Assembly (NCBI GenBank): GCA_963819475.1
Contig: CAWFWE010000008.1
Span: 496,001-560,000 of the forward strand
Length of the DNA: 64,000 bases
Origin: DASUAS01 sp963819475
GTDB lineage: Bacteria > Actinomycetota > Acidimicrobiia > IMCC26256 > DASPTH01
Reading direction: 5' to 3'
How positions within the stretch are numbered: the stretch's first letter is position 1; each line of letters starts with the position of its first letter. Below, one piece after another: positions 51,664 to 60,028 of the stretch. A model generated the notes under the pieces. The model had not been told where the DNA came from. It worked only from the letters and a program-made list of their open reading frames with translations, and searched no databases. Both the position numbers and the translations under genes were made by a program.

Positions 51664-51709
51664 GCGCGACCCGCCCCGCCCCATCCCTCGGAGAACGGAG
51701 AACAGGCCG

Positions 51710-52924
51710 ATGACCCTGATCGGTGCCCAGGACCGTGACCGTCTCGCCGGGCTGACGCGCGAGGGCGCGATCGCCCGCGCCCGCGAGCTCGCCGCCAATC
51801 TCGTGGACCGGCGGGCGGAGACCGAAGCCCTCCGGCGCGTCCCCGACGCCACCATGGAGGAGTTCGTGGCGAGCGGCCTGATGCGGATCAACCAGGCCTC
51901 GCGCTGGGGCGGCGCCGAGCTCGGCACCGAGGCCGCGGTCGAGGTGATCGCCGAGGTCGCCAAGGGTGACGCGTCGGCCGGGTGGGTGTTCGGCCTGATC
52001 GCCAGCCACTTCTGGTTGGTCTGCCTGTTCCCGCCGGAGGCGCAGGAGGAGATGTGGGGGCGCGACCCCGACGTGATGATGTCGTCGTCGTTCGCGGCCA
52101 CCGAGGGCCACTGCGAGAAGGTCGAGGGCGGGTACCGCGTCCAGGGGCGCTGGCCGTTCTCGAGCGGGTCCGACCACTGCTCCTGGGCCATGCTCGGCAT
52201 CGTGCTGCCGCCGGCGGGCCCCGACGAGCCGCCGACGCTGGTGTGGGGTCTCCTCCCGCGGTCGGACTACCGGGTCGACGACGACTGGCGAACCGTGGGC
52301 ATGCGGGGCACCGGGTCGCACACCCTCGTCGTCGACGACGCCTTCATCCCCGACCACCGGTGCATCAACCCCTGGGAGGTGAGCGCGGGAACCGCCCCCG
52401 GCTCCGCGTTCAACCCGGCGCCGCTCTTCCGCCTCCCCTTCGGTCCCGCGCTCGCGTACTACCTCTCGGCACCCGCGCTCGGCGCCGCCGAGCGGACCTT
52501 CGACGACTGGGTGCACTACATCGCGGGGAAGCGTCAGGTCTTCACCGGCGCCGAGGTCGGCAAGCAGGCGCCGACGCTGATCCGGGCGGGTGAGCTGTCG
52601 GCGCAGCTCGAGGCGGCCCGGCTGCTCATGACCACGACGCCGCGCGCGATCGACGAGGCCATCCTGCGCGGCCCGCTCGACCAGGAGCTGCGCGTCCGCG
52701 CCGGTCGCAACGCGACCTACGCGGTGCGGATGTGCGTCGACGTGGTCGAGCGCTGCATGCAGTTCAGCGGCGGCTCCGGTCTCTTCGAGCACCATCCGGT
52801 GCAGCAGGGTTGGCGCGATGTGCACGGCGTCGCCGCCCACGTCGGGTTCGGGGTCGACAACGCGTACGGGACCTACGGCAACCTCCTCTTGGGGTTGCCG
52901 GTGATGCCCTCACCGATGCTGTGA
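51710..52924 (+). CDS. acyl-CoA-dehydrogenase-fold flavin monooxygenase (HsaA-like)
   Basis: A 404-residue protein of group D flavin hydroxylase type. MEEFVASGLMRINQASRWGGAELG and GDASAGWVFGLIASHFWLVCLFP form the N-terminal helical part, VEGGYRVQGRWPFSSGSDHCSWAMLG the middle barrel, and RNATYAVRMCVDVVERCMQFSGGSGLFEHHPVQQGWRDVHG the C-terminal four-helix bundle (landmark SGGSGLFEHHPVQQGWRDVH). Relatives such as HsaA hydroxylate phenols with reduced flavin from a partner reductase; no reductase gene is seen here. GGAGAACGGAG precedes ATG 51710. Confidence 0.8.
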   Translation: MTLIGAQDRDRLAGLTREGAIARARELAANLVDRRAETEALRRVPDATMEEFVASGLMRINQASRWGGAELGTEAAVEVIAEVAKGDASAGWVFGLIASHFWLVCLFPPEAQEEMWGRDPDVMMSSSFAATEGHCEKVEGGYRVQGRWPFSSGSDHCSWAMLGIVLPPAGPDEPPTLVWGLLPRSDYRVDDDWRTVGMRGTGSHTLVVDDAFIPDHRCINPWEVSAGTAPGSAFNPAPLFRLPFGPALAYYLSAPALGAAERTFDDWVHYIAGKRQVFTGAEVGKQAPTLIRAGELSAQLEAARLLMTTTPRAIDEAILRGPLDQELRVRAGRNATYAVRMCVDVVERCMQFSGGSGLFEHHPVQQGWRDVHGVAAHVGFGVDNAYGTYGNLLLGLPVMPSPML

Positions 52925-55212
52925 GCGTCCTCGGCAACCGGGTCGTCCGGGTGGAGGACCCCGGCCTCCTCACCGGCACGACGGCCTTCGTCAGTGACAT
53001 CACCGACCCGCTCCTCGACGGTGCCCTGCACGTGACCTACGTGCGATCGGCGATGGCGCACGCGCGGATCTCCGACGTCGACACCGCGGAGGCGCTCCGG
53101 CAGCCCGGCGTCGTCGGCATCTTCACCGCCAACGAGCTCGGGCTCACGCCGCAGCCCTCGCCGTACTCGCCCATGTTCACGACCTGCCCGCTCGCGTGCG
53201 AGGTCGTCCGCTACGTCGGCGAGCCGATCGCCGCGGTGGTCACGGAACGGGCCGACCAGGGTGAGGACGCCGCCGAGCTCGTCGTCGTCGACTACGACCC
53301 GCTGCCGGTGGTCGTCGATCCGATGGACGCGCTGCGGGACGAGGTCCTGCTGTTCCCCGCCGTCGGCACCAACGTGTGCGGCGACTCCGCGCACATGGGA
53401 GTCCCGCCCGAGAGCGACGACCTGTTCGACGGGTGCGAGGTGGTGGTCACGGAGCGGCTCGTGAACCAGCGGGTCGCGCCGTGCCCGCTCGAGGTCCGGT
53501 CGGCCGCCGCGGCGTGGACCGCGGACGGCAAGCTCGTGCACTGGGCGACGTCGCAGATCCCGCACGTGGTGCACAACGTGCTGTCGATGATCTACGAGCC
53601 GGCGTCGGTCCGGGTGGTGACGCCCGCCGTCGGCGGAGGGTTCGGGGCCAAGTCCGGCGTGCACGGCGAGGAGCTGATGCTCGGCGGGCTCGCGGCCGCG
53701 CTGCAGCGACCGGTGCGGTGGACCGAGACGCGTTCGGAGAGCATGCAGGCGCTCGAGCACGGACGCGCCCAGCACCACGAGATCACCATCGGCGGGACGC
53801 GCGACGGTGACGTGCAGGCGTACCGCCTGAACATCGTGCAGGACGCCGGCGCCTACCCGGGGTTCGCGTCGATCATCCCGGTGCTCATGACGCGCACGAT
53901 GGCACCCTCGGTCTACGACATCCCCAAGGTCGAGTGCGTGACCAAGAGCGTGGTCACCAACACCACGCCGGTCGCGGCGTACCGGGGCGCGGGGCGTCCC
54001 GAGGCGGTCGCGGCGATCGAGCGCGCCATGGACCTGTTCGCGCTCGAGACGGGACTCGATCCGGTCGAGGTCCGGCGCCGGAACCTGGTCCCGCCGTTCT
54101 CGGAGCCGATGACGACGGTGATGGGCGCGGTCTACGACGTCGGCGACTACGTGGGCGCGCTCGACGCCGTGCTCGAGCGCGCCGGGTACGACGAGCTCCG
54201 CGCCGAGCAGCGCCGCCGGCGTGAGCGCAGCGACCCGGTGCAGATGGGGATCGGGGTCAGCTGCTACGTCGAGATCACCGGGAAGTCGGTGACCGACTCC
54301 AACCCGCAGGAGGTCGCCCGGATCCGCATCCACGACGACGGGGCGGCGACCGTGTTCACGGGGACCTCGCCGCACGGCCAGGGCCACGACACGTCGTGGT
54401 CGATGATCGCCTCGTCGGAGCTGGGGATCCCGATGGACCGCATCGATGTCGTGCACGGCGACACCGACCGCGTCCCCGTGGGCGGGGGCACGTTCGGGTC
54501 CCGCTCGTTGCAGCAGGGGGGCGCGGCGGTGCAACAGGTCAGCATCGAGGTGGTCGACCGGGCCCGCTCGCTCGCCGCCGAGCTCCTCGAGGCCGACCTC
54601 GACGACGTGGTGCTCGACAAGGAGACCGGCGCGTTCCACGTGCGCGGGACCCCGACCATGGCGAAGTCGTGGGGTGACCTCGCCAGCGCGAGCAGCGCGA
54701 GCAGCGCGAACGGCCACGCCGCCCTCGACGTCGAGTCGAGCTTCGTCGCGCCCGGCCCGACGTACCCGTTCGGCGCGCACCTCGCGGTGGTGCACGTCGA
54801 CGTGGAGACCGGCAAGGTCGAGCTCGTCCGGTTCGTCGCCTGCGACGACGCCGGCACCGTGTTGAACCCGTTGATCTTCGAAGGTCAGGTGCACGGCGGC
54901 ATCGCCCAGGGGGCGGCCCAGGCGCTGGTCGAGGAGTTCGCGTACGACGCCGACGGCAACCCCGTCACCGGGAACCTCGCCGACTACACGTTCATCTCGG
55001 CGGCCGAGCTCCCCGACTTCGAGATCGTGCACCAGGAGACGCCGACGCCGTACAACCCGCTCGGCGCCAAGGGGGTCGGTGAAGCGGGCACCATCGGCTC
55101 CGCACCGGCAGTGCAGTCCGCCGTGATCGACGCGCTCTCGGGGTACGGGGTCCGCCACCTCGACATGCCGCTGCTCCCGGAACGGGTCTGGCGCGCCATC
55201 GCGGGCGCCTGA
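52921..55212 (+). CDS. molybdopterin-binding large subunit, xanthine dehydrogenase/form II CoxL family
   Basis: A 763-residue Mo-hydroxylase large subunit. Landmarks are VGGGFGAKSGVHGEE, the active-site loop AYRGAGRPE at about residue 353 (the form II type, not the AYxCSFR loop of true CO dehydrogenase), TSPHGQGHDTSW, and the catalytic Glu in GAKGVGEAGT. Such enzymes hydroxylate N-heterocycles, aldehydes or aromatic rings. The FAD and 2Fe-2S subunits that normally accompany it are not in the window. GTG 52921 overlaps the preceding stop by 4 nt. Confidence 0.85.
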   Translation: MSVLGNRVVRVEDPGLLTGTTAFVSDITDPLLDGALHVTYVRSAMAHARISDVDTAEALRQPGVVGIFTANELGLTPQPSPYSPMFTTCPLACEVVRYVGEPIAAVVTERADQGEDAAELVVVDYDPLPVVVDPMDALRDEVLLFPAVGTNVCGDSAHMGVPPESDDLFDGCEVVVTERLVNQRVAPCPLEVRSAAAAWTADGKLVHWATSQIPHVVHNVLSMIYEPASVRVVTPAVGGGFGAKSGVHGEELMLGGLAAALQRPVRWTETRSESMQALEHGRAQHHEITIGGTRDGDVQAYRLNIVQDAGAYPGFASIIPVLMTRTMAPSVYDIPKVECVTKSVVTNTTPVAAYRGAGRPEAVAAIERAMDLFALETGLDPVEVRRRNLVPPFSEPMTTVMGAVYDVGDYVGALDAVLERAGYDELRAEQRRRRERSDPVQMGIGVSCYVEITGKSVTDSNPQEVARIRIHDDGAATVFTGTSPHGQGHDTSWSMIASSELGIPMDRIDVVHGDTDRVPVGGGTFGSRSLQQGGAAVQQVSIEVVDRARSLAAELLEADLDDVVLDKETGAFHVRGTPTMAKSWGDLASASSASSANGHAALDVESSFVAPGPTYPFGAHLAVVHVDVETGKVELVRFVACDDAGTVLNPLIFEGQVHGGIAQGAAQALVEEFAYDADGNPVTGNLADYTFISAAELPDFEIVHQETPTPYNPLGAKGVGEAGTIGSAPAVQSAVIDALSGYGVRHLDMPLLPERVWRAIAGA

Positions 55213-55228
55213 GAGGAAGGGCCAGCAC

Positions 55229-55990
55229 GTGCAGCACGACTTCACGGGGAAGGTGGCGGTGGTCACGGGCGGTGCCTCCGGCATCGGCCGGGCGACGGCG
55301 GACGCGTTCGCGCGCGCCGGCGCGAACGTCGTGGTCGCCGACCTCGACGCGACCGCGCTCGACGAGACGGTGCGCGCGATCAAGGACTCCGGCGGGGAGG
55401 GCGTCGGCGTCCTCACCGACGTGGCGAAGGCCGCCGACGTCGAGCGCATGGTCGCGACCGCCACGGACACGTACGGGGGGCTCGACGTCGCGTTCAACAA
55501 TGCCGGGATCGAGGCCGCGCCACGCGCGGTGGCCGACGTGACCGAAGAGGAATGGGACCGGGTGCAGGCGATCAACACCAAGGGCGTCTGGCTCTCGATG
55601 AAGTACGAGATCCCGGCGATGGTGGCGCGTGGCGGCGGCGCCATCGTGAACGCGTCGTCGATCCTCGGGCTGGTCGGTGCCGCCAACGGCTCGCTCTACA
55701 GCTCCACCAAGCACGCGGTCGCCGGGCTCACCCGCTCGGCGGCGCTCGACTACGCCCCGGCGGGCATCCGCGTGAACGCGACCTCGCCCGGCATGATCGA
55801 GACGCCGTTGATGGAGCGGACCGCGGTCAACATGGAGGTGCCACCCGAGGCCTTCCACGGCATGCACCCACTGGGCCGGATGGGGAAGTCGCCGGAGGTC
55901 GCCGACGCCGTGCTCTGGCTGTGCTCGGACGCGGCGTCGTTCGTGACCGGGGTGGTGCTGCCGGTCGACGGTGGGTACTCGGCCCAATGA
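55229..55990 (+). CDS. short-chain dehydrogenase/reductase
   Basis: A 253-residue SDR: AVVTGGASGIGRATADAFARAG, NNAGIEAAPRAV, serine in NASSILGLVGA, YSSTK active site and FVTGVVLPVDGGYS. GTG 55229 has GAGGAAGG 8 nt ahead. Its stop overlaps the next ATG, so it is coupled with the NTF2-like gene. Confidence 0.84.
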   Translation: MQHDFTGKVAVVTGGASGIGRATADAFARAGANVVVADLDATALDETVRAIKDSGGEGVGVLTDVAKAADVERMVATATDTYGGLDVAFNNAGIEAAPRAVADVTEEEWDRVQAINTKGVWLSMKYEIPAMVARGGGAIVNASSILGLVGAANGSLYSSTKHAVAGLTRSAALDYAPAGIRVNATSPGMIETPLMERTAVNMEVPPEAFHGMHPLGRMGKSPEVADAVLWLCSDAASFVTGVVLPVDGGYSAQ

Positions 55991-56478
55991 CCGCGCGGTG
56001 CTCGCTCGAGGAGCTGGCCGACCAGCACGAGATCGAGCAGCTGATGTACCGCTACGCCACGGGCATCGACACCGCCGACTACGAGCTGGTCGACTCGGTC
56101 TTCACCGCGGACGGGGAAGTCGACTACGCGGGCATCGGCGGCCCGCGCGGTCGCTGGCATCCCGAGGTGCGGCAGTGGAGCGAGGAGTCACTCGCGGCCT
56201 TTCCCGTGCGCAAGCACTACATCACGAACGTCGTCGTCACGTTCGCGCCCGACCGCTCGAGCGCGACGTCGGTCACGTACTGGCGATCCCCCATGGGCTT
56301 CGCCCGCCCGGACGGGTCCGTCCACCTGTTCGAACCGGGCGGCCGCTACGTCGACCAGCTGGTGTGCACCGACGCCGGGTGGCGGATCGCGGTGCGGACC
56401 ACGATGCAGGACTGGATGTGGGGCACCCTCCCGCCCGAGCTCACCGGAGAGGGTGCGCCGGAGCGCCCGACCATGTAG
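55987..56478 (+). CDS. NTF2-like/SnoaL-type protein
   Basis: A 163-residue protein: EELADQHEIEQLMYRYATGIDTADYELVDSVFTADGEVDY (landmarks YRYATGIDTADY and VFTADGEVDY), then YVDQLVCTDAGWRIAVRTTMQDWMWG. It is the SnoaL_4-like subgroup often found with SDRs in actinobacterial degradation loci, where members act as dehydratases or isomerases. ATG 55987 overlaps the SDR stop. Confidence 0.77.
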   Translation: MTARCSLEELADQHEIEQLMYRYATGIDTADYELVDSVFTADGEVDYAGIGGPRGRWHPEVRQWSEESLAAFPVRKHYITNVVVTFAPDRSSATSVTYWRSPMGFARPDGSVHLFEPGGRYVDQLVCTDAGWRIAVRTTMQDWMWGTLPPELTGEGAPERPTM

Positions 56479-56489
56479 TCTCACAACCA

Positions 56490-56507
56490 CTTGATCAACG
56501 TCTTGAT
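56490..56507. promoter_or_regulatory. KstR2-like operator, site D, before an SDR unit
   Basis: ATCAACGTCTTGAT (56494-56507) fits ATCAANNNNTTGAT exactly, with an overlapping CTTGAT at 56490-56495. It lies 39 nt before ATG 56547, in the only sizeable gap between the molybdoenzyme operon and the next SDR. Confidence 0.6.
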
Positions 56508-56546
56508 AGACGTCGTGATCGTACGTGCGCGGACCGGGGGGAGACG

Positions 56547-57395
56547 ATGCCAGGACGGCTTGCCGGCAAGGTCGCGCTGATCAGCGGGACCGCAGGCGGT
56601 CAGGGTCGCCGCGCCGCGGTGCACTTCGCCGCCGAGGGCGCGAAGGTGGTCGGCTGCGACGTGAAGGTCGCCGAGGCGGAAGAGACCGTCGAGATGGTCC
56701 GCGCCGCCGGCGGTGAGATGGTCTCGTTCCAACCGGTCGACCTCACCGACGAGGATGCGGTCGAGGGGTGGATCACCTCCGCGGTGCAGGCGTACGGCGA
56801 CTTCGACATCCTCTACAACAACGCCGCGGTGGCGAAGGCCGCGAACCTCGAGGACGTCACGCGCGCCGACTGGGACTGGAACATGGCCAACGAGGTCACG
56901 CTGGTCTACCTCTCGGTGAAGCACGCGCTGCCCGTGTTCGAACGCCGGGGCCGCGGGGTGATCCTCAACGTCGGCTCGATCGCCGGCATGATCGGCTCGG
57001 GCATGCCCGGCAACGCCGCCGGCAACCTGGTCCACTGCGTCGCCAAGGCGGCGGTGATCCGGCTCACCGAGACCCTCGCCATCGAGCTGGCGAGCCGCAA
57101 CATCCGGGTGAACAGCATCTCGCCGGGCGTGATCGACACACCGCAGCTCCGGCCGTTCCTCGGCGAGGAGCCCGATGCGCCCCTCCGCACGCTGTTCGCC
57201 AGCAAGTGCCTGGTTCCCCGGATCGGCGAGGTCGAGGACATCGTCAACGCCGCCGTGTTCCTCGCCTCGGACGAGTCCTCGTACATCACCGGGGTCAACC
57301 TCCCGGTCGACGGGGGCTTCAGCTGCTCGGGCGGCGTGGGTCGCCCGACGAGCGAGGTCGACGACGCCGTCGCCAAGGCCATGACGCGGTACTGA
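56547..57395 (+). CDS. short-chain dehydrogenase/reductase with altered active site
   Basis: A 282-residue SDR: VALISGTAGGQGRRAAVHFAAEGAKVV, NNAAVAKAANL, serine in NVGSIAGMIG, then LVHCVAKAAVIRLTETLA. The lysine of the YxxxK pair is present but the tyrosine position is His (HCVAK). The end YITGVNLPVDGGFSCSGG is normal. It may have lost dehydrogenase activity or use another base. A GGGGGGAG sequence precedes ATG 56547, and operator site D lies just upstream. Confidence 0.8.
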   Translation: MPGRLAGKVALISGTAGGQGRRAAVHFAAEGAKVVGCDVKVAEAEETVEMVRAAGGEMVSFQPVDLTDEDAVEGWITSAVQAYGDFDILYNNAAVAKAANLEDVTRADWDWNMANEVTLVYLSVKHALPVFERRGRGVILNVGSIAGMIGSGMPGNAAGNLVHCVAKAAVIRLTETLAIELASRNIRVNSISPGVIDTPQLRPFLGEEPDAPLRTLFASKCLVPRIGEVEDIVNAAVFLASDESSYITGVNLPVDGGFSCSGGVGRPTSEVDDAVAKAMTRY

Positions 57396-57429
57396 GCCGT
57401 TCCCATCCATCGAGAGAGGACGACACCAG

Positions 57430-57858
57430 ATGCTGACCCAGGAGATCATCGCCACCCGTGAGAAGACCCTCGCGGCCCACCTCGACGGCGAGACCCGCAA
57501 GGACGTGGAGTCGGTGCTCGCCACGTTCAGCGGCGTCCCCGTCTACGACCTCGTCACCGTGGGCAAGGTGGTCGAGGGCCGCGAGGAGGTGCGGCAGTTC
57601 CTCCAGACGTTCTTCGACTCGATGGGACCCAACACGCACCTCGCGCAGGCCTTCTACCACTCGCCCGAGGCGACCGTCGTGGAGGTCCTCACCATCTTCC
57701 CGGACGGGTTCGACGGCGAGCAGAAGGGCCAGAACCTCGAGATCCGCTCGGTGGGCCTGTTCCCGTTCGACGGCGACCAGTTGCTCGCGGAGAAGCTCTA
57801 CGCCGACGTCTCACCGCTCCTGCCGTTCATGCCCTGGCTCGCCGAGGATGCGTCGTAA
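57430..57858 (+). CDS. NTF2-like/SnoaL-type protein
   Basis: A 142-residue protein with LTQEIIATREKTLAAHLDGET, VVEGREEVRQFLQTFFDSMGPNTHL, then RSVGLFPFDGDQLLAEKLYADVSPLL. The ester-cyclase/SnoaL-like cone fold is inferred from VVEGREEVRQF and LLAEKLYAD. GAGAGGA precedes ATG 57430. It is transcribed with the SDR under site D. Confidence 0.75.
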   Translation: MLTQEIIATREKTLAAHLDGETRKDVESVLATFSGVPVYDLVTVGKVVEGREEVRQFLQTFFDSMGPNTHLAQAFYHSPEATVVEVLTIFPDGFDGEQKGQNLEIRSVGLFPFDGDQLLAEKLYADVSPLLPFMPWLAEDAS

Positions 57859-57891
57859 CCGCCGGGCGCACGCGGACAGGAACGGACGACC

Positions 57892-58116
57892 GTGGCACGG
57901 CTCGTGAACGGGGACGCCACCCGACGCCTCCAGGTGGTGCGCGTCGCCCCGAGCGACCCGGCCACGGCTCCTTCGGGCGTGGGCGCGCGGGTGCTGCGGT
58001 CGTGTGCGGCCTACCTCGGCCGCGGGCTGCGCCTGCTCGGGCAGACCTTCACCGCGGGCGCGTGGTGCGACGATCGGGACGGTCCGCGGCGGGACGAGCA
58101 CGGGCGGGGCACGTGA
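57892..58116 (+). CDS. small hypothetical protein, 74 aa
   Basis: GTG 57892 opens a basic frame whose TGA overlaps the next ATG (TGATG, 58114-58118), placing it between the NTF2-like and aldolase genes without gaps. The product (VARLVNGDATRRLQVVRVAP start; ARVLRSCAAYLGRGLRLLG helix) has no family resemblance. Kept because of coupling; it could also be spacer. Confidence 0.4.
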   Translation: MARLVNGDATRRLQVVRVAPSDPATAPSGVGARVLRSCAAYLGRGLRLLGQTFTAGAWCDDRDGPRRDEHGRGT

Positions 58117-58916
58117 TGGCCCACCCCGGGGTGTTGCCGTCGGGCGCGGCAGTGGCACCGCCGACGTTCACGTCGGTGGAGGACGAGCGCGCGCACCGCA
58201 AGGGCCGCCTCGCGGTCGCCTACCGCCTCTTCGCGCACCTGGGCTACGACCACTGGGTCGCGGGACACATCACGGTTCGGGATCCCGAGTTCCCCCACCG
58301 GTTCTGGCTCAACCCGTTCGGGAGGAGCTGGCGCCACCTCTGCGCGTCCGACCTCCTCCTCGTCGACCTGGAGGGCCGGCTCCTGGCCGGTGAAGGGGCC
58401 GTGAACGCGGCGGCGTTCGCGATCCACTCCGAGATCCACCGGGCGCGGCCCGACGTCACCGCGATCGCGCACGCCCACACGCGCAGTGGCCGGGCGTGGT
58501 CGGCCACCGGCCGCCTGCTGGAACCGTTGAGCCAGGATGCGTGCGCGTTCTACGACGACCACGCGATCTTCGACGACTTCTCCGGCGTCGTGTACGGCCG
58601 CGAGGAAGGCGGCGCGCTGGCCGGCGCGCTGGGCGGCAACAAGGCGCTGCTCCTCCAGCACCACGGGCTCCTGACCGTCGGCGAGACGGTCGACGAGGCC
58701 GCGTTCTGGCTGCACCTCCTCGAACGGTGTTGCGAGGCGCAGCTGCTCCTCGCGTCCCTCCCGCCGACCGCCGACGGATCCGCGCCGTACCGCCCGCTCG
58801 GCCCGGCCGTCGCCGCCCACACCCGCGCCCAGGTCGGTGAGCACGTCCATGGCTGGATGGGCTTCCAGCCGCTGTACGAGGAGATCGTGCGGGCCGATCC
58901 CGACGTCCTCCGTTAG
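58116..58916 (+). CDS. class II aldolase/adducin family protein
   Basis: A 266-residue protein with the zinc-site histidines visible as GHITVRDPEF, AIAHAHTRSGRAWSATG and LLQHHGLLTVGETVDEAAFWLHLLERCCEAQL, the usual two-His plus one-His arrangement of fuculose-aldolase-like enzymes. It could cleave a hydroxy-acid pathway product or act as a decarboxylase. GTGATG overlap with the small ORF upstream. Confidence 0.82.
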   Translation: MAHPGVLPSGAAVAPPTFTSVEDERAHRKGRLAVAYRLFAHLGYDHWVAGHITVRDPEFPHRFWLNPFGRSWRHLCASDLLLVDLEGRLLAGEGAVNAAAFAIHSEIHRARPDVTAIAHAHTRSGRAWSATGRLLEPLSQDACAFYDDHAIFDDFSGVVYGREEGGALAGALGGNKALLLQHHGLLTVGETVDEAAFWLHLLERCCEAQLLLASLPPTADGSAPYRPLGPAVAAHTRAQVGEHVHGWMGFQPLYEEIVRADPDVLR

Positions 58917-58957
58917 TCGAGTGCCGCATCCAACGAGTTCTCCCTGAAAGGACTGCC

Positions 58958-60010
58958 ATGTCGTACCGCGTCGTCCTGTGGACCACCGGCCACGTTGCGA
59001 GCTTCGCCGGGCGGGCGATCGTCGAGCACCCGAACATGGAATTGGTGGGCGCGTACGCGTGGAGCCCGGAGAAGGCGGGCCGCGACGTCGGCGAGCTCAT
59101 CGGCACCGAGCCGCTCGGCATCCTCGCGACCAGCGACGTCGAGGAGATCCTGGCCCTGCGCCCGGACGTGGTCGGTTATTACCCGATCATGCGCACGGAA
59201 GCCGTCCCGGAGCACACCGACACCATCTGCCGGTTCCTCGAGGCCGGGATCAACGTCGTCAGCACCGCCAACGTGATCACCGGCCGCTGGTGGGGCGCCG
59301 AGGAGCGCTTCGCCGAGGCGGGCCGCACGGGCGACGCGTCGTTGTTCGCCAGCGGCGTGAACCCCGGGTTCGTGAACCAGCTCATGCTCACCGCCACCGG
59401 TGTCTGCAGCGAGGTGCGCAAGCTCTCGGTGTGGGAGGAGGCCGAGTGCTCGGGCTACGACTCACCCGAGCTCTGGGAGACCGTCGCGTTCGGTCACGAC
59501 CCGTCGGAGCCCGATCTCGACAAGTACTTCCACCAGGGAACCGCGGTCTTCGAGGACACGGTGGCGATGATGGCCGACGCGCTCGAGGTGCAGCTCGACG
59601 AGATCCGGTACGTCCCCGAGGTCGCGCTGGCCACCAAGGACCTCGACCTCGGCTGGATGACGATCGAGAAGGGACACATCGCGGGGCTGAAGAACACCTG
59701 GCTCGGCATCGTCGACGGCGCCGAGGTCATCGAGCTCGGCACGATCTGGAAGATGACCGAGGACGTCGAACCGAACTGGGAGATCCGTCACGGGTGGCAC
59801 GTCCAGATCGACGGCATCCCGACGGTGAAGATGCACTTCGCGGGCTGGCCGCCGGAGGGCAGCTCGTCCGAGCTGCTCATGGGCCTGGCCATGTTGATGA
59901 CCGCCCTGCCGACGGTGCACGCCATCCCGCACGTCGTCGCGGCCCGACCCGGGGTCGTGACCTACAAGGACCTGCCCTTGGTCACCGCCGCGCACTGCGT
60001 CCGCACGTAG
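58958..60010 (+). CDS. DapB-fold NAD(P)-dependent dehydrogenase
   Basis: A 350-residue third member of the family in this window: YRVVLWTTGHVASFAGRAIVEHPNMELVGAYAW, KAGRDVGELIGTEPLGILAT, GVNPGFVNQLMLTATGVC and GWMTIEKGHIAGLKNTWLGI. The Rossmann loop is TTGHVAS and not GTGN-G as in its paralogues, so cofactor binding may differ. AAAGGA precedes ATG 58958. It is the last plus-strand gene of the window. Confidence 0.78.
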   Translation: MSYRVVLWTTGHVASFAGRAIVEHPNMELVGAYAWSPEKAGRDVGELIGTEPLGILATSDVEEILALRPDVVGYYPIMRTEAVPEHTDTICRFLEAGINVVSTANVITGRWWGAEERFAEAGRTGDASLFASGVNPGFVNQLMLTATGVCSEVRKLSVWEEAECSGYDSPELWETVAFGHDPSEPDLDKYFHQGTAVFEDTVAMMADALEVQLDEIRYVPEVALATKDLDLGWMTIEKGHIAGLKNTWLGIVDGAEVIELGTIWKMTEDVEPNWEIRHGWHVQIDGIPTVKMHFAGWPPEGSSSELLMGLAMLMTALPTVHAIPHVVAARPGVVTYKDLPLVTAAHCVRT

Positions 60011-60028
60011 CGACCGGCGTGCCTCGCC

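Noticed and set aside
52873..55686. A 937-residue minus-strand open frame opposite the molybdopterin subunit
   Set aside because: Same kind of shadow; no motif, and it spans the boundary of two well-supported plus-strand genes.
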